From NCBI RefSeq assembly GCF_028290785.1, contig NZ_JAQGJD010000217.1, forward strand, positions 1 to 33,611: DNA of 33,611 nt, written 5' to 3'. Origin of the DNA: Tardiphaga sp. GTDB taxonomy: Bacteria; Pseudomonadota; Alphaproteobacteria; Rhizobiales; Xanthobacteraceae. Numbering within the stretch: position 1 is the first letter of the stretch; each line of letters opens with the position of its first letter. The notes beneath the pieces are model-generated. The model searched no databases, was not told where the DNA came from, and saw only the letters and a list, made by a program, of their open reading frames with translations. The position numbers and the translations under genes were made by a program. Positions 16,786-24,788 of this stretch are shown in pieces.

Positions 16786-17241
16786 ATGACCCTGACATTC
16801 GACGATTTCCAGCCCGGCCATTTCGGGACCTACGGGCCGCGCCATATCACGCGCGAGGAGATCATTGCTTTCGCCGCCGAATACGATCCGCAGCCGATGC
16901 ATCTCGATGAGGCCGCGGCCGATGCGTCGTTGCTGAAGGGGCTGGCCGGCTCGGGCTGGCACATGTGTTCGCTGATGATGCGCATGATCTTCGATGGCTT
17001 CCTGCACGATACTGCATCGATGGGCTCGCCGGGGGTCAACGAGATGCGCTGGCTGGCGCCGTTTCGGCCGGGCGACGACCTGATGCTCGACGTCGAGGTG
17101 CTGGAGGCGCGGCCGTCGCAGAGCCGACCATCGACTGGTATCGTGACGTTCAAGTGCAGCACGCGCAACGCGGCCGGGCGGGCCGTGGCCGAAATGATCG
17201 TGCCGATCATCATCGGTCGCGCCGCCGTCACGGCGAGTTAG
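16786..17241 (+). CDS. MaoC family dehydratase (first of a pair)
   Basis: A 151-residue single hot-dog-fold protein of the MaoC/(R)-specific enoyl-CoA hydratase family. The expected catalytic dyad, an Asp and a His five residues apart, is seen in EYDPQPMHLD, followed by the helix end GLAGSGWHMCSLMMRM. The middle block GVNEMRWLAPFRPGDDL is typical of the family. Substrates are probably acyl-CoA thioesters, but chain length cannot be told. Nine bases separate it from a second, related gene. No clear Shine-Dalgarno sequence precedes the ATG. Confidence 0.88.
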   Translation: MTLTFDDFQPGHFGTYGPRHITREEIIAFAAEYDPQPMHLDEAAADASLLKGLAGSGWHMCSLMMRMIFDGFLHDTASMGSPGVNEMRWLAPFRPGDDLMLDVEVLEARPSQSRPSTGIVTFKCSTRNAAGRAVAEMIVPIIIGRAAVTAS

Positions 17242-17250
17242 GCCGGTCCG

Positions 17251-17733
17251 ATGAATTTTCTCGAAGACGTCGTTATCGGCCACCACAGCGAGTTTGGCTC
17301 GTTCGCGTTCACCGCCGAACTGATCAAAAAGTTCGCGACGGAGTTCGACCCGCAGCCGTTTCATCTCGACGAGGAGGCCGGCCGCCGGTCGCTGCTCGGC
17401 GGCCTGGCCGCATCGGGCTGGCACGTCGCGGCCGTCGCCATGAAACTGCGGATCGCCGAAAGCCAGCGCGCGACCGCGGAAGCCAAGGCGCGCGGCGAAA
17501 CCGTCGCGGTGTCCGGCCCCTCGCCGGGGTTTCGTGAACTGCGCTGGATCAAGCCGGTGCTGGCCGGCGACACCATCAGCTATGCCAGCGAGGTCGTCGC
17601 CGTTCGCGCGACGGCGTCAAAGCCGGGCTGGGGCATCGTGCAGGCCCGCACCACCGCCACCAACCAGCACGGCGACGTCGTCATGACGTTTCTGGCGACT
17701 GTGTTCCTGCCGCAACAGGGCAACGCTAGTTAA
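17251..17733 (+). CDS. MaoC family dehydratase (second of a pair)
   Basis: A 160-residue paralogue of the preceding gene. It has the same dyad (EFDPQPFHLDEEAG), the same GGLAASGWHVAAVAMKLR block, and FRELRWIKPVLAGDTISY in the position of the neighbour's MRWLAPFRPGDD. About a dozen extra residues lie between helix and strand (residues ~70-88). The pair is almost certainly co-transcribed. The two chains could form a heterodimer in which the second half acts structurally, or two separate hydratases; both keep the catalytic Asp and His, which favours two active sites. Confidence 0.88.
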   Translation: MNFLEDVVIGHHSEFGSFAFTAELIKKFATEFDPQPFHLDEEAGRRSLLGGLAASGWHVAAVAMKLRIAESQRATAEAKARGETVAVSGPSPGFRELRWIKPVLAGDTISYASEVVAVRATASKPGWGIVQARTTATNQHGDVVMTFLATVFLPQQGNAS

Positions 17734-17844
17734 CCAATCCAATTTTCTTCAAGGGAACAGGGCCCGCGTTAACGCGTTCTGAACCTTGCGAGGGTGTTGT
17801 GAGACCTACGCACGACGACGATCTAATCCGCTTTGGGGACGACA

Positions 17845-17991
17845 ATGGCTGACCGCACCGGACTGAAATTTGTGGGCTTTATCTTCGCGAGCGTGACGCT
17901 GGCGGTGATGTTCGCCACAGGCATGGTGGTAAAGGGTTATGCCGACGGCGCGTATTCGCTCGAAACCGCCCAGGTCTCCCCAAACCAGTAA
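17845..17991 (+). CDS. Small single-span membrane protein (48 residues)
   Basis: A short reading frame beginning MADRTGLKFVGFIF, with one hydrophobic span (about residues 8-28) and the polar end ETAQVSPNQ. GGGGAC lies four to five bases before the ATG, and the frame has high-GC codon use like its neighbours. The gene follows the MaoC pair after 111 bp that include a T-rich stretch. No family is recognised. The signal for a real gene is the ribosome binding site, the hydrophobic profile and the good codon bias; no conservation was tested. Confidence 0.6.
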   Translation: MADRTGLKFVGFIFASVTLAVMFATGMVVKGYADGAYSLETAQVSPNQ

Positions 17992-18037
17992 GTTCATCCG
18001 GTGGGCGTTTGCCGCTCTGGCGGCTCGCTGCATCCGA

Positions 18038-18175
18038 TCAGCGGTTCCAGGCCCACGCCAGAAGCGCCACGATCACGACCAGCAAGCCGACAAAGCGGAC
18101 GATGATGGTGCCCATCTTGGGCGGCGTCGTTCGCGCCGGAATCGGATCGGTGGTATTGGGCCGAATGGTCTCCAC
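18038..18175 (-). CDS. Small single-span membrane protein (45 residues)
   Basis: A frame starting at a GTG, with a Pro/Thr-rich N-terminal half (ETIRPNTTDPIPARTTPPKM) and one C-terminal hydrophobic span (GTIIVRFVGLLVVIVALLAW) ending WNR. GGGGGA lies eight bases upstream of the GTG. The gene converges on the 48-residue gene, leaving 46 bp between the stops. A longer overlapping frame on the same strand has no such support. Unknown function; a tail-anchored topology is suggested by the sequence. Confidence 0.5.
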   Translation of the reverse strand: METIRPNTTDPIPARTTPPKMGTIIVRFVGLLVVIVALLAWAWNR

Positions 18176-18309
18176 GAAGCAGTCCCCCAAGCCTTAAGCC
18201 ATGCCGCGGATCGCGGCGCAGAAGTTGGTCGGACCGATCGCGCTCCAAGTTCAATCGAAATTTTGCACGCCATGTCAGGCGCTTTTCTCGCCGCGCTTGC
18301 GGGAACGCC

Positions 18310-18344
18310 AAAAAAAGCCGCTCCCGTTGCCGGAGGCGGCTTTT
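18310..18344 (-). terminator. Rho-independent terminator
   Basis: Read on the minus strand, a GC-rich stem (GCCGCCTCC paired with GGGAGCGGC) is followed by seven T residues. It lies 25 bp after the stop of the coiled-coil protein gene. On the plus strand it also has TTTTG, so weak two-way termination is possible. Confidence 0.85.
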
Positions 18345-18368
18345 GTTTGATTTAGGACCGGTAAGCGA

Positions 18369-18791
18369 TCAGTCGTGGCGCAGGCCGTCCGCGGTGCGCT
18401 TCCACTGCGCGACGTTGTCGGCGATCAGGCGCGTCGACTTCATCGCCGCCTGGCTGAGCTGGGCATAACCGGAGATTTCACGCTGCACACGCTGGCCTTC
18501 GGCATGCAGCAGGTCGCGCAGGCTTTCCAGCTCGCTGACGAGGTTTTCGATCTCGCTGAGCGAGGTGCCGGCGACGCGCTGGATCAGCGAATTCACGCTG
18601 TTGACGGTGGCCTCGGTGCTGGAGTCCATTGGAAGCTCCGGAGTGCTGCTGCTTACCACGCCGGACGCTGGCCGGCGCAGATAGGCAACGTCGTTGCGGA
18701 CGAAGTCACGGATACCGGCTTCGACTTCTGAGACCGCAGCGAGATTGTCGTCTTCGACAGGTTCGATCTTCTCGGGATTAATCGCATTCAT
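18369..18791 (-). CDS. Hypothetical acidic protein with coiled-coil
   Basis: A 140-residue soluble protein of unknown function. The start MNAINPEKIEPVEDDN has AAGGAAGAG five bases upstream, which is why the longer in-frame start was not used. The N-terminal half is acidic and Ser-rich; from about residue 60, TVNSVNSLIQRVAGTSLSEI leads into a helix with heptad character (ENLVSELESLRDLLHAEGQR) and a second helix (YAQLSQAAMKSTRLIADNVA). A strong terminator follows, so it is probably a single-gene transcript. A structural or chemotaxis-accessory role is possible but unsupported. Confidence 0.8.
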   Translation of the reverse strand: MNAINPEKIEPVEDDNLAAVSEVEAGIRDFVRNDVAYLRRPASGVVSSSTPELPMDSSTEATVNSVNSLIQRVAGTSLSEIENLVSELESLRDLLHAEGQRVQREISGYAQLSQAAMKSTRLIADNVAQWKRTADGLRHD

Positions 18792-18953
18792 CGGCTCTTC
18801 CTTATTTCGCGTTGAGCGAGCGCGGATTGTCCCCCGCACGACGAACTCATGGACCACATCAGGTCACTTGAATTTGACCAGATCGCGGCCGATCTGCGGC
18901 ACGGATCCGGTCTTTAACGGTATTCGTTCAATGCGGTGAAGATTAGGTTACGA

Positions 18954-19856
18954 TTACCAGCTGTGCTTGAAGCCGGCGGTCAGGCTCTTGTTGGCCGGCC
19001 CCTGCAGCGTCTCGCTCACCGAGGCGGAGATGTTGACGCCGCCGAACAGCTTTTGCTCGGCACCGACCTTGCGCAGCCATTTGTCGTCGGTCGTGGCCAG
19101 CGTCTGGCCGGCGATGAAGCTGGTGCCGGTGTCGGCGATGCTCAGCCTGGCCTGCTGATCGGTCTCGTAGCTGCGCACCGGCCGTCCGTTGTACCCGATC
19201 ACGGACGAGCCGCCCTGCTGAATCACGTTGTAGCCGTTCTGTAGCGTCAGAGAGTACTTGTCGCCGGCGATCGGCACCGATTTGCTCAGCGATGTCCCGA
19301 ACTTGGTCTGGTCCGCCAGCGGATCGACGCGGGCCTCGATCGCCGTCTTGTCCCAGATCGATGCCACCCCCGGCGCGGTCATCGCGGCCCAGGCGGCGGC
19401 GCCCGAGGCTTGCGCGCCCTGGCCATCGCCGAACTGGTTACGGTAGGCATCGCTCGCGCTGCGGGAGCTGGCCTGCCCGGCGACGTTGAGGTCGGCGCCG
19501 ACACGGGTATCCCAGAACGGCGACAGCGGCTGCTTCACCGACAGCGCCGACGAGCCGTCGGCATTCTTTTGCGACGACCATGCGGCGCCGGCATTGCCGG
19601 CGGAGGCGGATGACTTCTGCTCGCGCGGTGCTGCCTTGGCCGAAGGCGCCCGGCTGGTGTCGAGCAGCGTCCAGTCCGGTTCGGGAAAGTTGAGGTCTAC
19701 CGGCGGCGGCGTGTCCATCGGTTCGCTCTCGCCGGGTGGCGGTTGCAGGTCGAGGCCGCGCCAGGGATCCTGTGCCCAGACCGGCGACGCCAGCGCGCCG
19801 GTCGTCAGCGCTGCTAGCAAGGACCAAAAGGTCGCATTGAAAAGTGTTGTCGTCAT
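18954..19856 (-). CDS. Putative secreted / outer-membrane protein
   Basis: A 300-residue protein with a signal peptide (cleavage likely after SPVWA, before QDP). A Pro-rich linker follows (PPPGESEPMDTPPP), then a C-terminal half of alternating polar and hydrophobic strands with GDKYSLTLQNGYNVIQ and VGAEQKLFGGVNISASVSET, ending in FKHSW. A terminal aromatic residue after amphipathic strands is what the BAM complex recognises in outer-membrane beta-barrels. I do not recognise a named family. No ribosome binding site stands out. The neighbours give no hint of a role. Confidence 0.7.
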   Translation of the reverse strand: MTTTLFNATFWSLLAALTTGALASPVWAQDPWRGLDLQPPPGESEPMDTPPPVDLNFPEPDWTLLDTSRAPSAKAAPREQKSSASAGNAGAAWSSQKNADGSSALSVKQPLSPFWDTRVGADLNVAGQASSRSASDAYRNQFGDGQGAQASGAAAWAAMTAPGVASIWDKTAIEARVDPLADQTKFGTSLSKSVPIAGDKYSLTLQNGYNVIQQGGSSVIGYNGRPVRSYETDQQARLSIADTGTSFIAGQTLATTDDKWLRKVGAEQKLFGGVNISASVSETLQGPANKSLTAGFKHSW

Positions 19857-20027
19857 GCCAGCCGCCGCCCAGCGAGGTCGGAGATCAATTCAGCAGATGA
19901 TACCGTCGCGCGGGTCAAAATTGTGGCGTTGCAACATGTTCTTTTCGCAGGGCTCCGCGGAACGTATCCAGCATGAATCGCTTGTACCGCGCGCAACACG
20001 CGCACTTTAATTCTCCTTAGAGGTCAC

Positions 20028-20234
20028 ATGAAGAAAATTGCTTTGGTTTTTGCTGCCGCTGCCACGATTTTCGCTGCCGTTCCGGCATCCGCGCAGGGCA
20101 TGCATCGTGACGGCATGCGCCACGGCGGCATGCATCGCGGTCATTCGATGGGCCGCCCGCATGCCCACCGTGCGCCGCGCATCGTCGTGGTCCCGCGCGG
20201 TCGTCATCATCGCCGCGGCCACATGATGCATTGA
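20028..20234 (+). CDS. Secreted His/Arg/Met-rich small protein
   Basis: A 68-residue precursor with a clear signal peptide (22 residues, cleavage after PASA). The 46-residue mature part has 10 His, 10 Arg and 6 Met, in patterns such as GMHRDGMRHGGMHRGHSMG and RGRHHRRGHMMH. GAGG precedes the ATG, and a strong terminator follows 20 bp after the stop, so this is a complete monocistronic gene. His/Met-rich periplasmic peptides often bind copper or nickel; metal binding here is inference. Unlike cysteine-based metallothioneins, it has no Cys. Confidence 0.8.
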   Translation: MKKIALVFAAAATIFAAVPASAQGMHRDGMRHGGMHRGHSMGRPHAHRAPRIVVVPRGRHHRRGHMMH

Positions 20235-20253
20235 TCGCATTTTGACTCGACGA

Positions 20254-20282
20254 AACGGCCCCGCATCCGCGGGGCCGTTTTT
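20254..20282 (+). terminator. Rho-independent terminator
   Basis: An 11-bp perfect stem (AACGGCCCCGC with its complement) with a 4-base loop, followed by a short T-run. It ends the transcript of the secreted His-rich protein. The stop of the convergent SnoaL-like gene lies 28 bp further on. Confidence 0.9.
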
Positions 20283-20309
20283 CGTTGGATGGGTGCCTCG
20301 ATAACGCGC

Positions 20310-20741
20310 TCAGGCGATCTTGGGCAGATGGATCTGGCGGCCCAAAGCCTGCTCGACCAGATCGAATGTATCGACCACGACGCGCATGCTGACGAGCAGC
20401 CCATTGCTGAAGCGCGCGAATTGCGCGAGCCGCAGGCTGATCGGGCGGTTGGAATCCAGCGCCGTCAGCGAGTAGCGCATCATCGACGCGCCGGTGTCCT
20501 CGCCGAGCATCATCGACTCCCGCTCGAAGCGATGCACCCGGATGTTGTCGGCGATCTGCCGGCAGACATCGAGCACGGCGGCCTTGCCGTGGCGTGCGCC
20601 GAGAAACGGAAACATGTCGATGGGGCCGAACACCGCCCATTCGACGTTGTCGTCAATCTGGGCAGCGAGGTCATCGACCTGACGTTCGTTGATGGCGCGA
20701 TGCAACGCGCGCGAGAAACGCCAGAGGCTGTGCTCTGTCAT
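20310..20741 (-). CDS. SnoaL-like / NTF2-fold protein
   Basis: A 143-residue single-domain protein with the cone-shaped NTF2/SnoaL fold: the opening helix (FSRALHRAINERQVDDLAAQ), a strand block (VEWAVFGPIDMFPFLGARHG), and the closing FDLVEQALGRQ. Such proteins act as isomerases, cyclases, hydratases or ligand-binding units; no catalytic assignment can be made. It is paralogous to the gene at 20994-21449. AGGA precedes the ATG. An AT-rich stretch (20815-20860) in its upstream region may hold the promoter. Confidence 0.8.
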   Translation of the reverse strand: MTEHSLWRFSRALHRAINERQVDDLAAQIDDNVEWAVFGPIDMFPFLGARHGKAAVLDVCRQIADNIRVHRFERESMMLGEDTGASMMRYSLTALDSNRPISLRLAQFARFSNGLLVSMRVVVDTFDLVEQALGRQIHLPKIA

Positions 20742-20993
20742 GGATCGGTCCTGAATATGAAAGCGCCGACCCCATCGTTGGAATCTGTGCCGGTAAAATG
20801 ATGTGGAATTGATTGAACTCTAAAGTAATATAATTTCGCGGCAAATGCAAGTTAAAATGTTGCAATGCACAAGATGTGATGGGAGCGTGATCGCGCGGCG
20901 GAATTCCGGGACCACATCATTTGCAGTTTCGAGGGGCGCAGAGGCACAGGAGCCCCGGCATCCGCGGCGAATCATCCACGCCGTAACGCTGAA
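20742..20993. promoter_or_regulatory. AT-rich intergenic region upstream of a SnoaL-like gene
   Basis: A 252-bp gap between two leftward paralogues. 20795-20865 is clearly AT-richer than the surrounding DNA (TAAAGTAATATAATTT and GTTAAAATGTTGCAATG), and TATATT-like hexamers are present, consistent with a promoter for the leftward gene at 20741. No gene, terminator or repeat is seen. Confidence 0.35.
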
Positions 20994-21449
20994 TCAAAGC
21001 TGCATCGCATCCTGGACGCTGGCGGCGAAGGCGTCGGTCAGGTCGCGGCCGAGCACCTGCTGCACCAGATCGAAGGAATCGAAGAACGAGCGGTGGGTGA
21101 CGATCTGCCCGTCGCGCAAGGTGAAGAAATCGGCGATTTCGAACTGCACCACGCGCTGGTCGCTGCGCTTCTCCAGCGCGACGCGGATCGTCGTGGCGGC
21201 CTTGTCGTCTTCGACCGCCATGAAGGTGATTTCGGCGCGACGGCGGGCATAGCGTTGCTGCTGGATGCGGATCGCTTCGCGGACCCACGGCTTGCCGCGC
21301 TGATGGCCGAGATGCGGAAACAGTTCGATCGGCGCGTAGGTGATGGTGTCGACATCGTCGGCGCAGCAAGCAACGGCTCGGTCCACGTCGCCAGCATAAA
21401 ACGCCACCAGGAAATCATTCACGCATTGTCGCGTGACGCGATCCTTCAT
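20994..21449 (-). CDS. SnoaL-like / NTF2-fold protein (paralogue)
   Basis: A 151-residue NTF2-fold protein that shares with the neighbour the spacing and wording of YAPIELFPHLGHQRGKPWV (against FGPIDMFPFLGARHGKAAV) and SFDLVQQVLGRDL. It also has IADFFTLRDGQIVTHRSFFD, the usual C-terminal strand pair. GGGAGG lies six to seven bases before the ATG. The two paralogues are 252 bp apart in the same direction and probably arose by tandem duplication, followed by strong divergence. Function unknown. Confidence 0.8.
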   Translation of the reverse strand: MKDRVTRQCVNDFLVAFYAGDVDRAVACCADDVDTITYAPIELFPHLGHQRGKPWVREAIRIQQQRYARRRAEITFMAVEDDKAATTIRVALEKRSDQRVVQFEIADFFTLRDGQIVTHRSFFDSFDLVQQVLGRDLTDAFAASVQDAMQL

Positions 21450-21636
21450 GAAATCCTCCCGACGGTCCTGAAACCCCTGCGGCGGTGCACTGCTAGCAAA
21501 CGGTGCAATAATATTGGCGGCGCGATCGCACTTGGATCAAGCGCCGGGCGCTGCGAAGGTTGCGAGAATCTTAATGCCTCGCCACACAACTTCGTTATGG
21601 GCCTGGCACGTTCGTCGCAGCGCGATGGAAAAGATT

Positions 21637-22017
21637 TTAAAAGAAAGTCGACCAGACGCCCAGCCAGACCACCACGCCGACCGGACCACCGCATAGCGCG
21701 GCGATGATCCAGCGATCGCCGAACCGCCAGGCCGCCAGCATGGCGCCGAGTACGAAACCCGGCCAGGCCAGTTTCATCGTCAGCCATGCCGCGCCGCCGA
21801 AGCCGTCGGCCTGCGCGATGCGCGAGCGGAAACAGAACAACAGCAGCAACGCGCAGAGCAGGGCGCCGATCGCGCCGCCGAACGCCGCGCCGGCGACGCG
21901 ATGGGTGCGCCAGGCGACGGCGCCGAGCAGCACCCCGGCCACCAGGCCGGGCGAACAGGCCGCCAGCGCGATCAGCGCCAGGTCGAATGCATTCCAGTGC
22001 AGCCCGATGTCGGACAC
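21637..22017 (-). CDS. Hypothetical small membrane protein
   Basis: A 126-residue protein beginning at a GTG, with about four hydrophobic spans (ALIALAACSPGLVAGVLLG, AAFGGAIGALLCALLLLF, LAWPGFVLGAMLAAW, IIAALCGGPVGVVVWLGVW). An Arg-containing loop (RTHRVAG) lies between the first two. No family is recognised. It follows the Lys-rich small gene by 13 bp on the same strand and is probably co-transcribed with it. Confidence 0.65.
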   Translation of the reverse strand: MSDIGLHWNAFDLALIALAACSPGLVAGVLLGAVAWRTHRVAGAAFGGAIGALLCALLLLFCFRSRIAQADGFGGAAWLTMKLAWPGFVLGAMLAAWRFGDRWIIAALCGGPVGVVVWLGVWSTFF

Positions 22018-22030
22018 GCGCTTGCGCGGA

Positions 22031-22171
22031 CTACTTCTTGTTCGGAGCGGAGCCGGCCGGGGTCTTGCTGGACGCGAACGGATTGACGTTGGCGACGCCG
22101 CCCTTCTTGAGGTTCTTGTCCGCCTTCGGCTTCTTCTTTTCCTTGTTCGACTTCATTTGACCCTTGGCCAT
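22031..22171 (-). CDS. Lysine-rich 46-residue protein
   Basis: A short, very basic protein starting MAKGQMKSNKEKKKPKADKN and ending SSKTPAGSAPNKK. The start at 22171 is fixed by GGAGG eight bases upstream; a longer frame with an earlier ATG lacks this. I recall similarly small MAKGQM-type proteins in Bradyrhizobium-like genomes, without a known function. The charge and lack of hydrophobic segments suggest a disordered nucleic-acid- or ribosome-associated protein, which is inference. Confidence 0.75.
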   Translation of the reverse strand: MAKGQMKSNKEKKKPKADKNLKKGGVANVNPFASSKTPAGSAPNKK

Positions 22172-22310
22172 GGCGATGTCCTCCGCGCCCGGTTGATGGA
22201 TTCGGCGCGAAAGCACAAGTAGCAGGTCGCACGCGGTTTGTATCTGGCGGTTTGGGTGGTGCCGCGGCCGGCGTCTCGAAAACGGCAGCCATCGTGCCTA
22301 TATCGGGAGG

Positions 22311-22613
22311 ATGGCCCCATCCTCTCTCGTCACTGCCCGCTTGCGCCGCGCGCCCGTGCTGATTTGCAAGAAATGTCTCGGCCGCGTGCCCGACGGCAAG
22401 GCGTTGCGCAAGGCACTGAAATCCGAATTGAAGCACCGCGTCGGCGCGCAGGACATCAAGCCGCCGCGCGTGGTGCTGACCGGCTGCCTCGGCATCTGCC
22501 CGAAGCGCGCCGTGGTCGTCGCCGGCACGGCGACGCTGCAGCGCGGCGAGGTGCTGTTGCTGGCCGATCGCCGCTGCGTCGCAGAGGTGGCGGCACGGTT
22601 GTTGCCGGATTGA
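22311..22613 (+). CDS. Thioredoxin-like [2Fe-2S] ferredoxin-like protein
   Basis: A 100-residue protein with four cysteines: Cys19 and Cys22 (LICKKCLGR), Cys59 and Cys63 (LTGCLGICPKRAV). The second pair, GCLGxCPxxxxV, is the classic end of the thioredoxin-like [2Fe-2S] domain seen in NuoE-type subunits and small ferredoxins, so electron-transfer or cluster binding is predicted. The first pair is closer spaced than usual. GGGAGG directly abuts the ATG at 22311, which is too close, so the true start may be a TTG or GTG a few codons later. Confidence 0.7.
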   Translation: MAPSSLVTARLRRAPVLICKKCLGRVPDGKALRKALKSELKHRVGAQDIKPPRVVLTGCLGICPKRAVVVAGTATLQRGEVLLLADRRCVAEVAARLLPD

Positions 22614-22619
22614 AGGGCC

Positions 22620-22695
22620 GTAGGATGGGTTGAGCTTTTCGCGAAACCCATCACCCTCTGCCGATGGGTTTCGCGAAGGGCTCAACCCATCCTAC
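22620..22695. repeat. Long hairpin-forming palindrome between convergent genes
   Basis: Outer arms are 16-base perfect inverted repeats (GTAGGATGGGTTGAGC and its complement, 22620-22635 and 22680-22695). Inner arms TTCGCGAAACCCATC and its complement continue the stem, separated by about 10 bases. The hairpin lies between the ferredoxin-like gene and the chemoreceptor and could end transcripts from both sides. GTAGGATGGGTT palindromes of this kind are dispersed in several proteobacterial genomes. Confidence 0.85.
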
Positions 22696-22703
22696 AGCGG
22701 CTG

Positions 22704-24788
22704 CTACGCCGCGCGAACGTCGGCGAGGAAGCGGTGTACCTGGCCGGCGAGGTCCTGGGACTGCTGCGACAGTTGCTCGGCGGCGCCCAGCACCTGCGTC
22801 GCCGCGGCGCCGGTGTCGTTGGCCGCCTGCTGCACGCCGGAGATGTTCGAGGTGACATTCTGGGTGCCGTGCGCGGCTTCCTGAACATTGCGGGCGATTT
22901 CCCGCGTTGCCGAGCCCTGTTCCTCGATGGCGATGGCGATCGCCTGGCCGATCTGCTCGATCTCGGTGATCACGCTGGCGACGTTGCGGATCGCGGCGAC
23001 GGCCTCGGCGCTGGCGCTCTGGATGGCGGCGACCTGCTCGGAGATTTCCGTCGTGGCCTTGGCGGTCTGGCCGGCGAGCGACTTCACTTCCGAGGCGACC
23101 ACGGCGAAACCGCGTCCGGCTTCGCCGGCGCGCGCGGCCTCGATGGTGGCGTTGAGCGCCAGCAGGTTGGTCTGCGCGGCGATATTCTGGATCAGGATAA
23201 CCACGTCGCCGATCTTCTGCGCACCGGAAGCCAGCGACTGCGCGGTGTCGCCGGTGCGGCGCGCGTCCTCGACGGCGCGGGCGGAAATCTGAGCGGACTG
23301 CGCCACCTGGCGGCTGATCTCGGTGATCGAGGAGGTCAGCTCTTCCGTGGCGCTGGCCACCATCTGCACATTCGACGACGTCTGCTCGGAGGCTTCGGCG
23401 ACGACGCCGGCCTGGCGATTGGTGGTGGAGGCGGTCGATGACATCGAGCGCGCCGCGTTCTCCATCGTCGCGGAGGACGACGACAGGCCGTTGACTAGCT
23501 CGCCGACCCGCGCCTCGAACGACTTGGTGAGCTCGTCGAGCAGGCCGGCGCGGCGCATCTTGGCGTCGCTCTCCGCCGACTGCTCGGCGGCAAGGCGGCT
23601 GGCCGTGATCATGTTGTCCTTGAACACCTGCACGGCGGCGGCCATCGCGCCGATCTCATCCTGCCGATCGCTGACCCGCGTCACTTCGGAAGCGTCGCCG
23701 CCGGCAAGCCGGGTCATCGACGCCGTGATATCGACGATCGGCCGCACGATCCGGCGCCGTACCATCACCACCATGGCGGCACTGGCACCAACGACGGCCA
23801 GCAGCACGGCCAGCGCGATCAGGAAGCTGAGCCGCGCGCGATCGTAGGCGGAGCCGAGCAGCACTTCGGCGTTGTCATAGAAGGCGTCGCGGACGCCGAT
23901 AACCGAGCCGAGGCCCAGCTGCGTTTCGACGAAAAACGTATCTAGATCATGTTCGTATTTGCCGCTCACAGCGCCGGCCTTGACTGATTTGAAGACCTTA
24001 CCCAGGCGATCGACGTAGCTCTCCTGCATCTTGTCGAGCGCGGCTGTGACATTGGCCGGCGTGCCGGGATTACCGCGCAACTCCAGCAGCGCGACTTGAA
24101 TCTGATCGGCGGCGCCCTGCGAACGAGCGATGTCCAGGCGTTCCGCCTCGGTCCCAACCCGGTTGGAGCCAACCAGATTCTTGTGCAAGCTGGAGTTAAG
24201 GCCGCCGACGTCGCGCAATGTCCACGCGACGTTGGCATAGGTCGCCTGGCGATAGGCCTCGCCATTGAGGGACGCGATCTTGCGGACCTGATCGGCGAGC
24301 AAAGCGGTGACAGCGCCGTTGAAGGCTGAATTGTCGGCGACGATCTTCTTGGCGGCGTCGCGGCGGCTCTCCGCCGGGCCGTCGAGCGCCTTTTCGATCG
24401 CCGCGCGCAACGCCTTGAACTGGACATTCAGGGCGTCGATCTTGCCGGCAACCTCGGTGCCGTCGTTGAGTGCGCCGACCGATGTGGTCCTGAGCTGGTT
24501 CATCTTGTCGACGGCGCCGTCGGTCGACTTGCGGTACTTGGTATCGAGTTCAGCGCGCGCCTTCGGATCGATCACGGCCGGCCCGTACATGATGTTGGTG
24601 GCAACGCCGCGTTCAGGATTAAGATAGCGCGGAATGTCGCCGACGGCGCGCACCAGCGCGAGACGCCCCTGCGCGATGGCGACCTTGTCCATGGTGTCGT
24701 ATTTCGTGGCGGCGAGATAGACCGCAAGGCCGCCGGCGGTGGCTGACAGCGAGGCGATGGCGATAGTCAGCAAGGTACCGATCTTCAT
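22704..24788 (-). CDS. Methyl-accepting chemotaxis protein
   Basis: Inner-membrane chemoreceptor of about 694 residues. Order: transmembrane helix 1 (about 5-27), a long helical periplasmic sensor (about 30-320), helix 2 (about 323-345), HAMP ([20 protein letters not shown]), and a cytoplasmic signalling domain with the conserved hairpin tip ([20 protein letters not shown] and [16 protein letters not shown]). It controls CheA through CheW; no che genes are nearby. The predicted sensor is all-helical, so it may be a four-helix or HBM-like domain; the ligand is unknown. An ATG at 24788 is used; a GTG three codons upstream is the alternative. No C-terminal CheR-binding pentapeptide is seen. Confidence 0.93.
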   Translation of the reverse strand: MKIGTLLTIAIASLSATAGGLAVYLAATKYDTMDKVAIAQGRLALVRAVGDIPRYLNPERGVATNIMYGPAVIDPKARAELDTKYRKSTDGAVDKMNQLRTTSVGALNDGTEVAGKIDALNVQFKALRAAIEKALDGPAESRRDAAKKIVADNSAFNGAVTALLADQVRKIASLNGEAYRQATYANVAWTLRDVGGLNSSLHKNLVGSNRVGTEAERLDIARSQGAADQIQVALLELRGNPGTPANVTAALDKMQESYVDRLGKVFKSVKAGAVSGKYEHDLDTFFVETQLGLGSVIGVRDAFYDNAEVLLGSAYDRARLSFLIALAVLLAVVGASAAMVVMVRRRIVRPIVDITASMTRLAGGDASEVTRVSDRQDEIGAMAAAVQVFKDNMITASRLAAEQSAESDAKMRRAGLLDELTKSFEARVGELVNGLSSSSATMENAARSMSSTASTTNRQAGVVAEASEQTSSNVQMVASATEELTSSITEISRQVAQSAQISARAVEDARRTGDTAQSLASGAQKIGDVVILIQNIAAQTNLLALNATIEAARAGEAGRGFAVVASEVKSLAGQTAKATTEISEQVAAIQSASAEAVAAIRNVASVITEIEQIGQAIAIAIEEQGSATREIARNVQEAAHGTQNVTSNISGVQQAANDTGAAATQVLGAAEQLSQQSQDLAGQVHRFLADVRAA

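Noticed and set aside
17994..18311. 105-codon minus-strand frame overlapping the 45-residue gene
   Set aside because: It has no hydrophobic or domain pattern and no ribosome binding site, whereas the alternative frame has both a membrane span and GGGGGA before the GTG.
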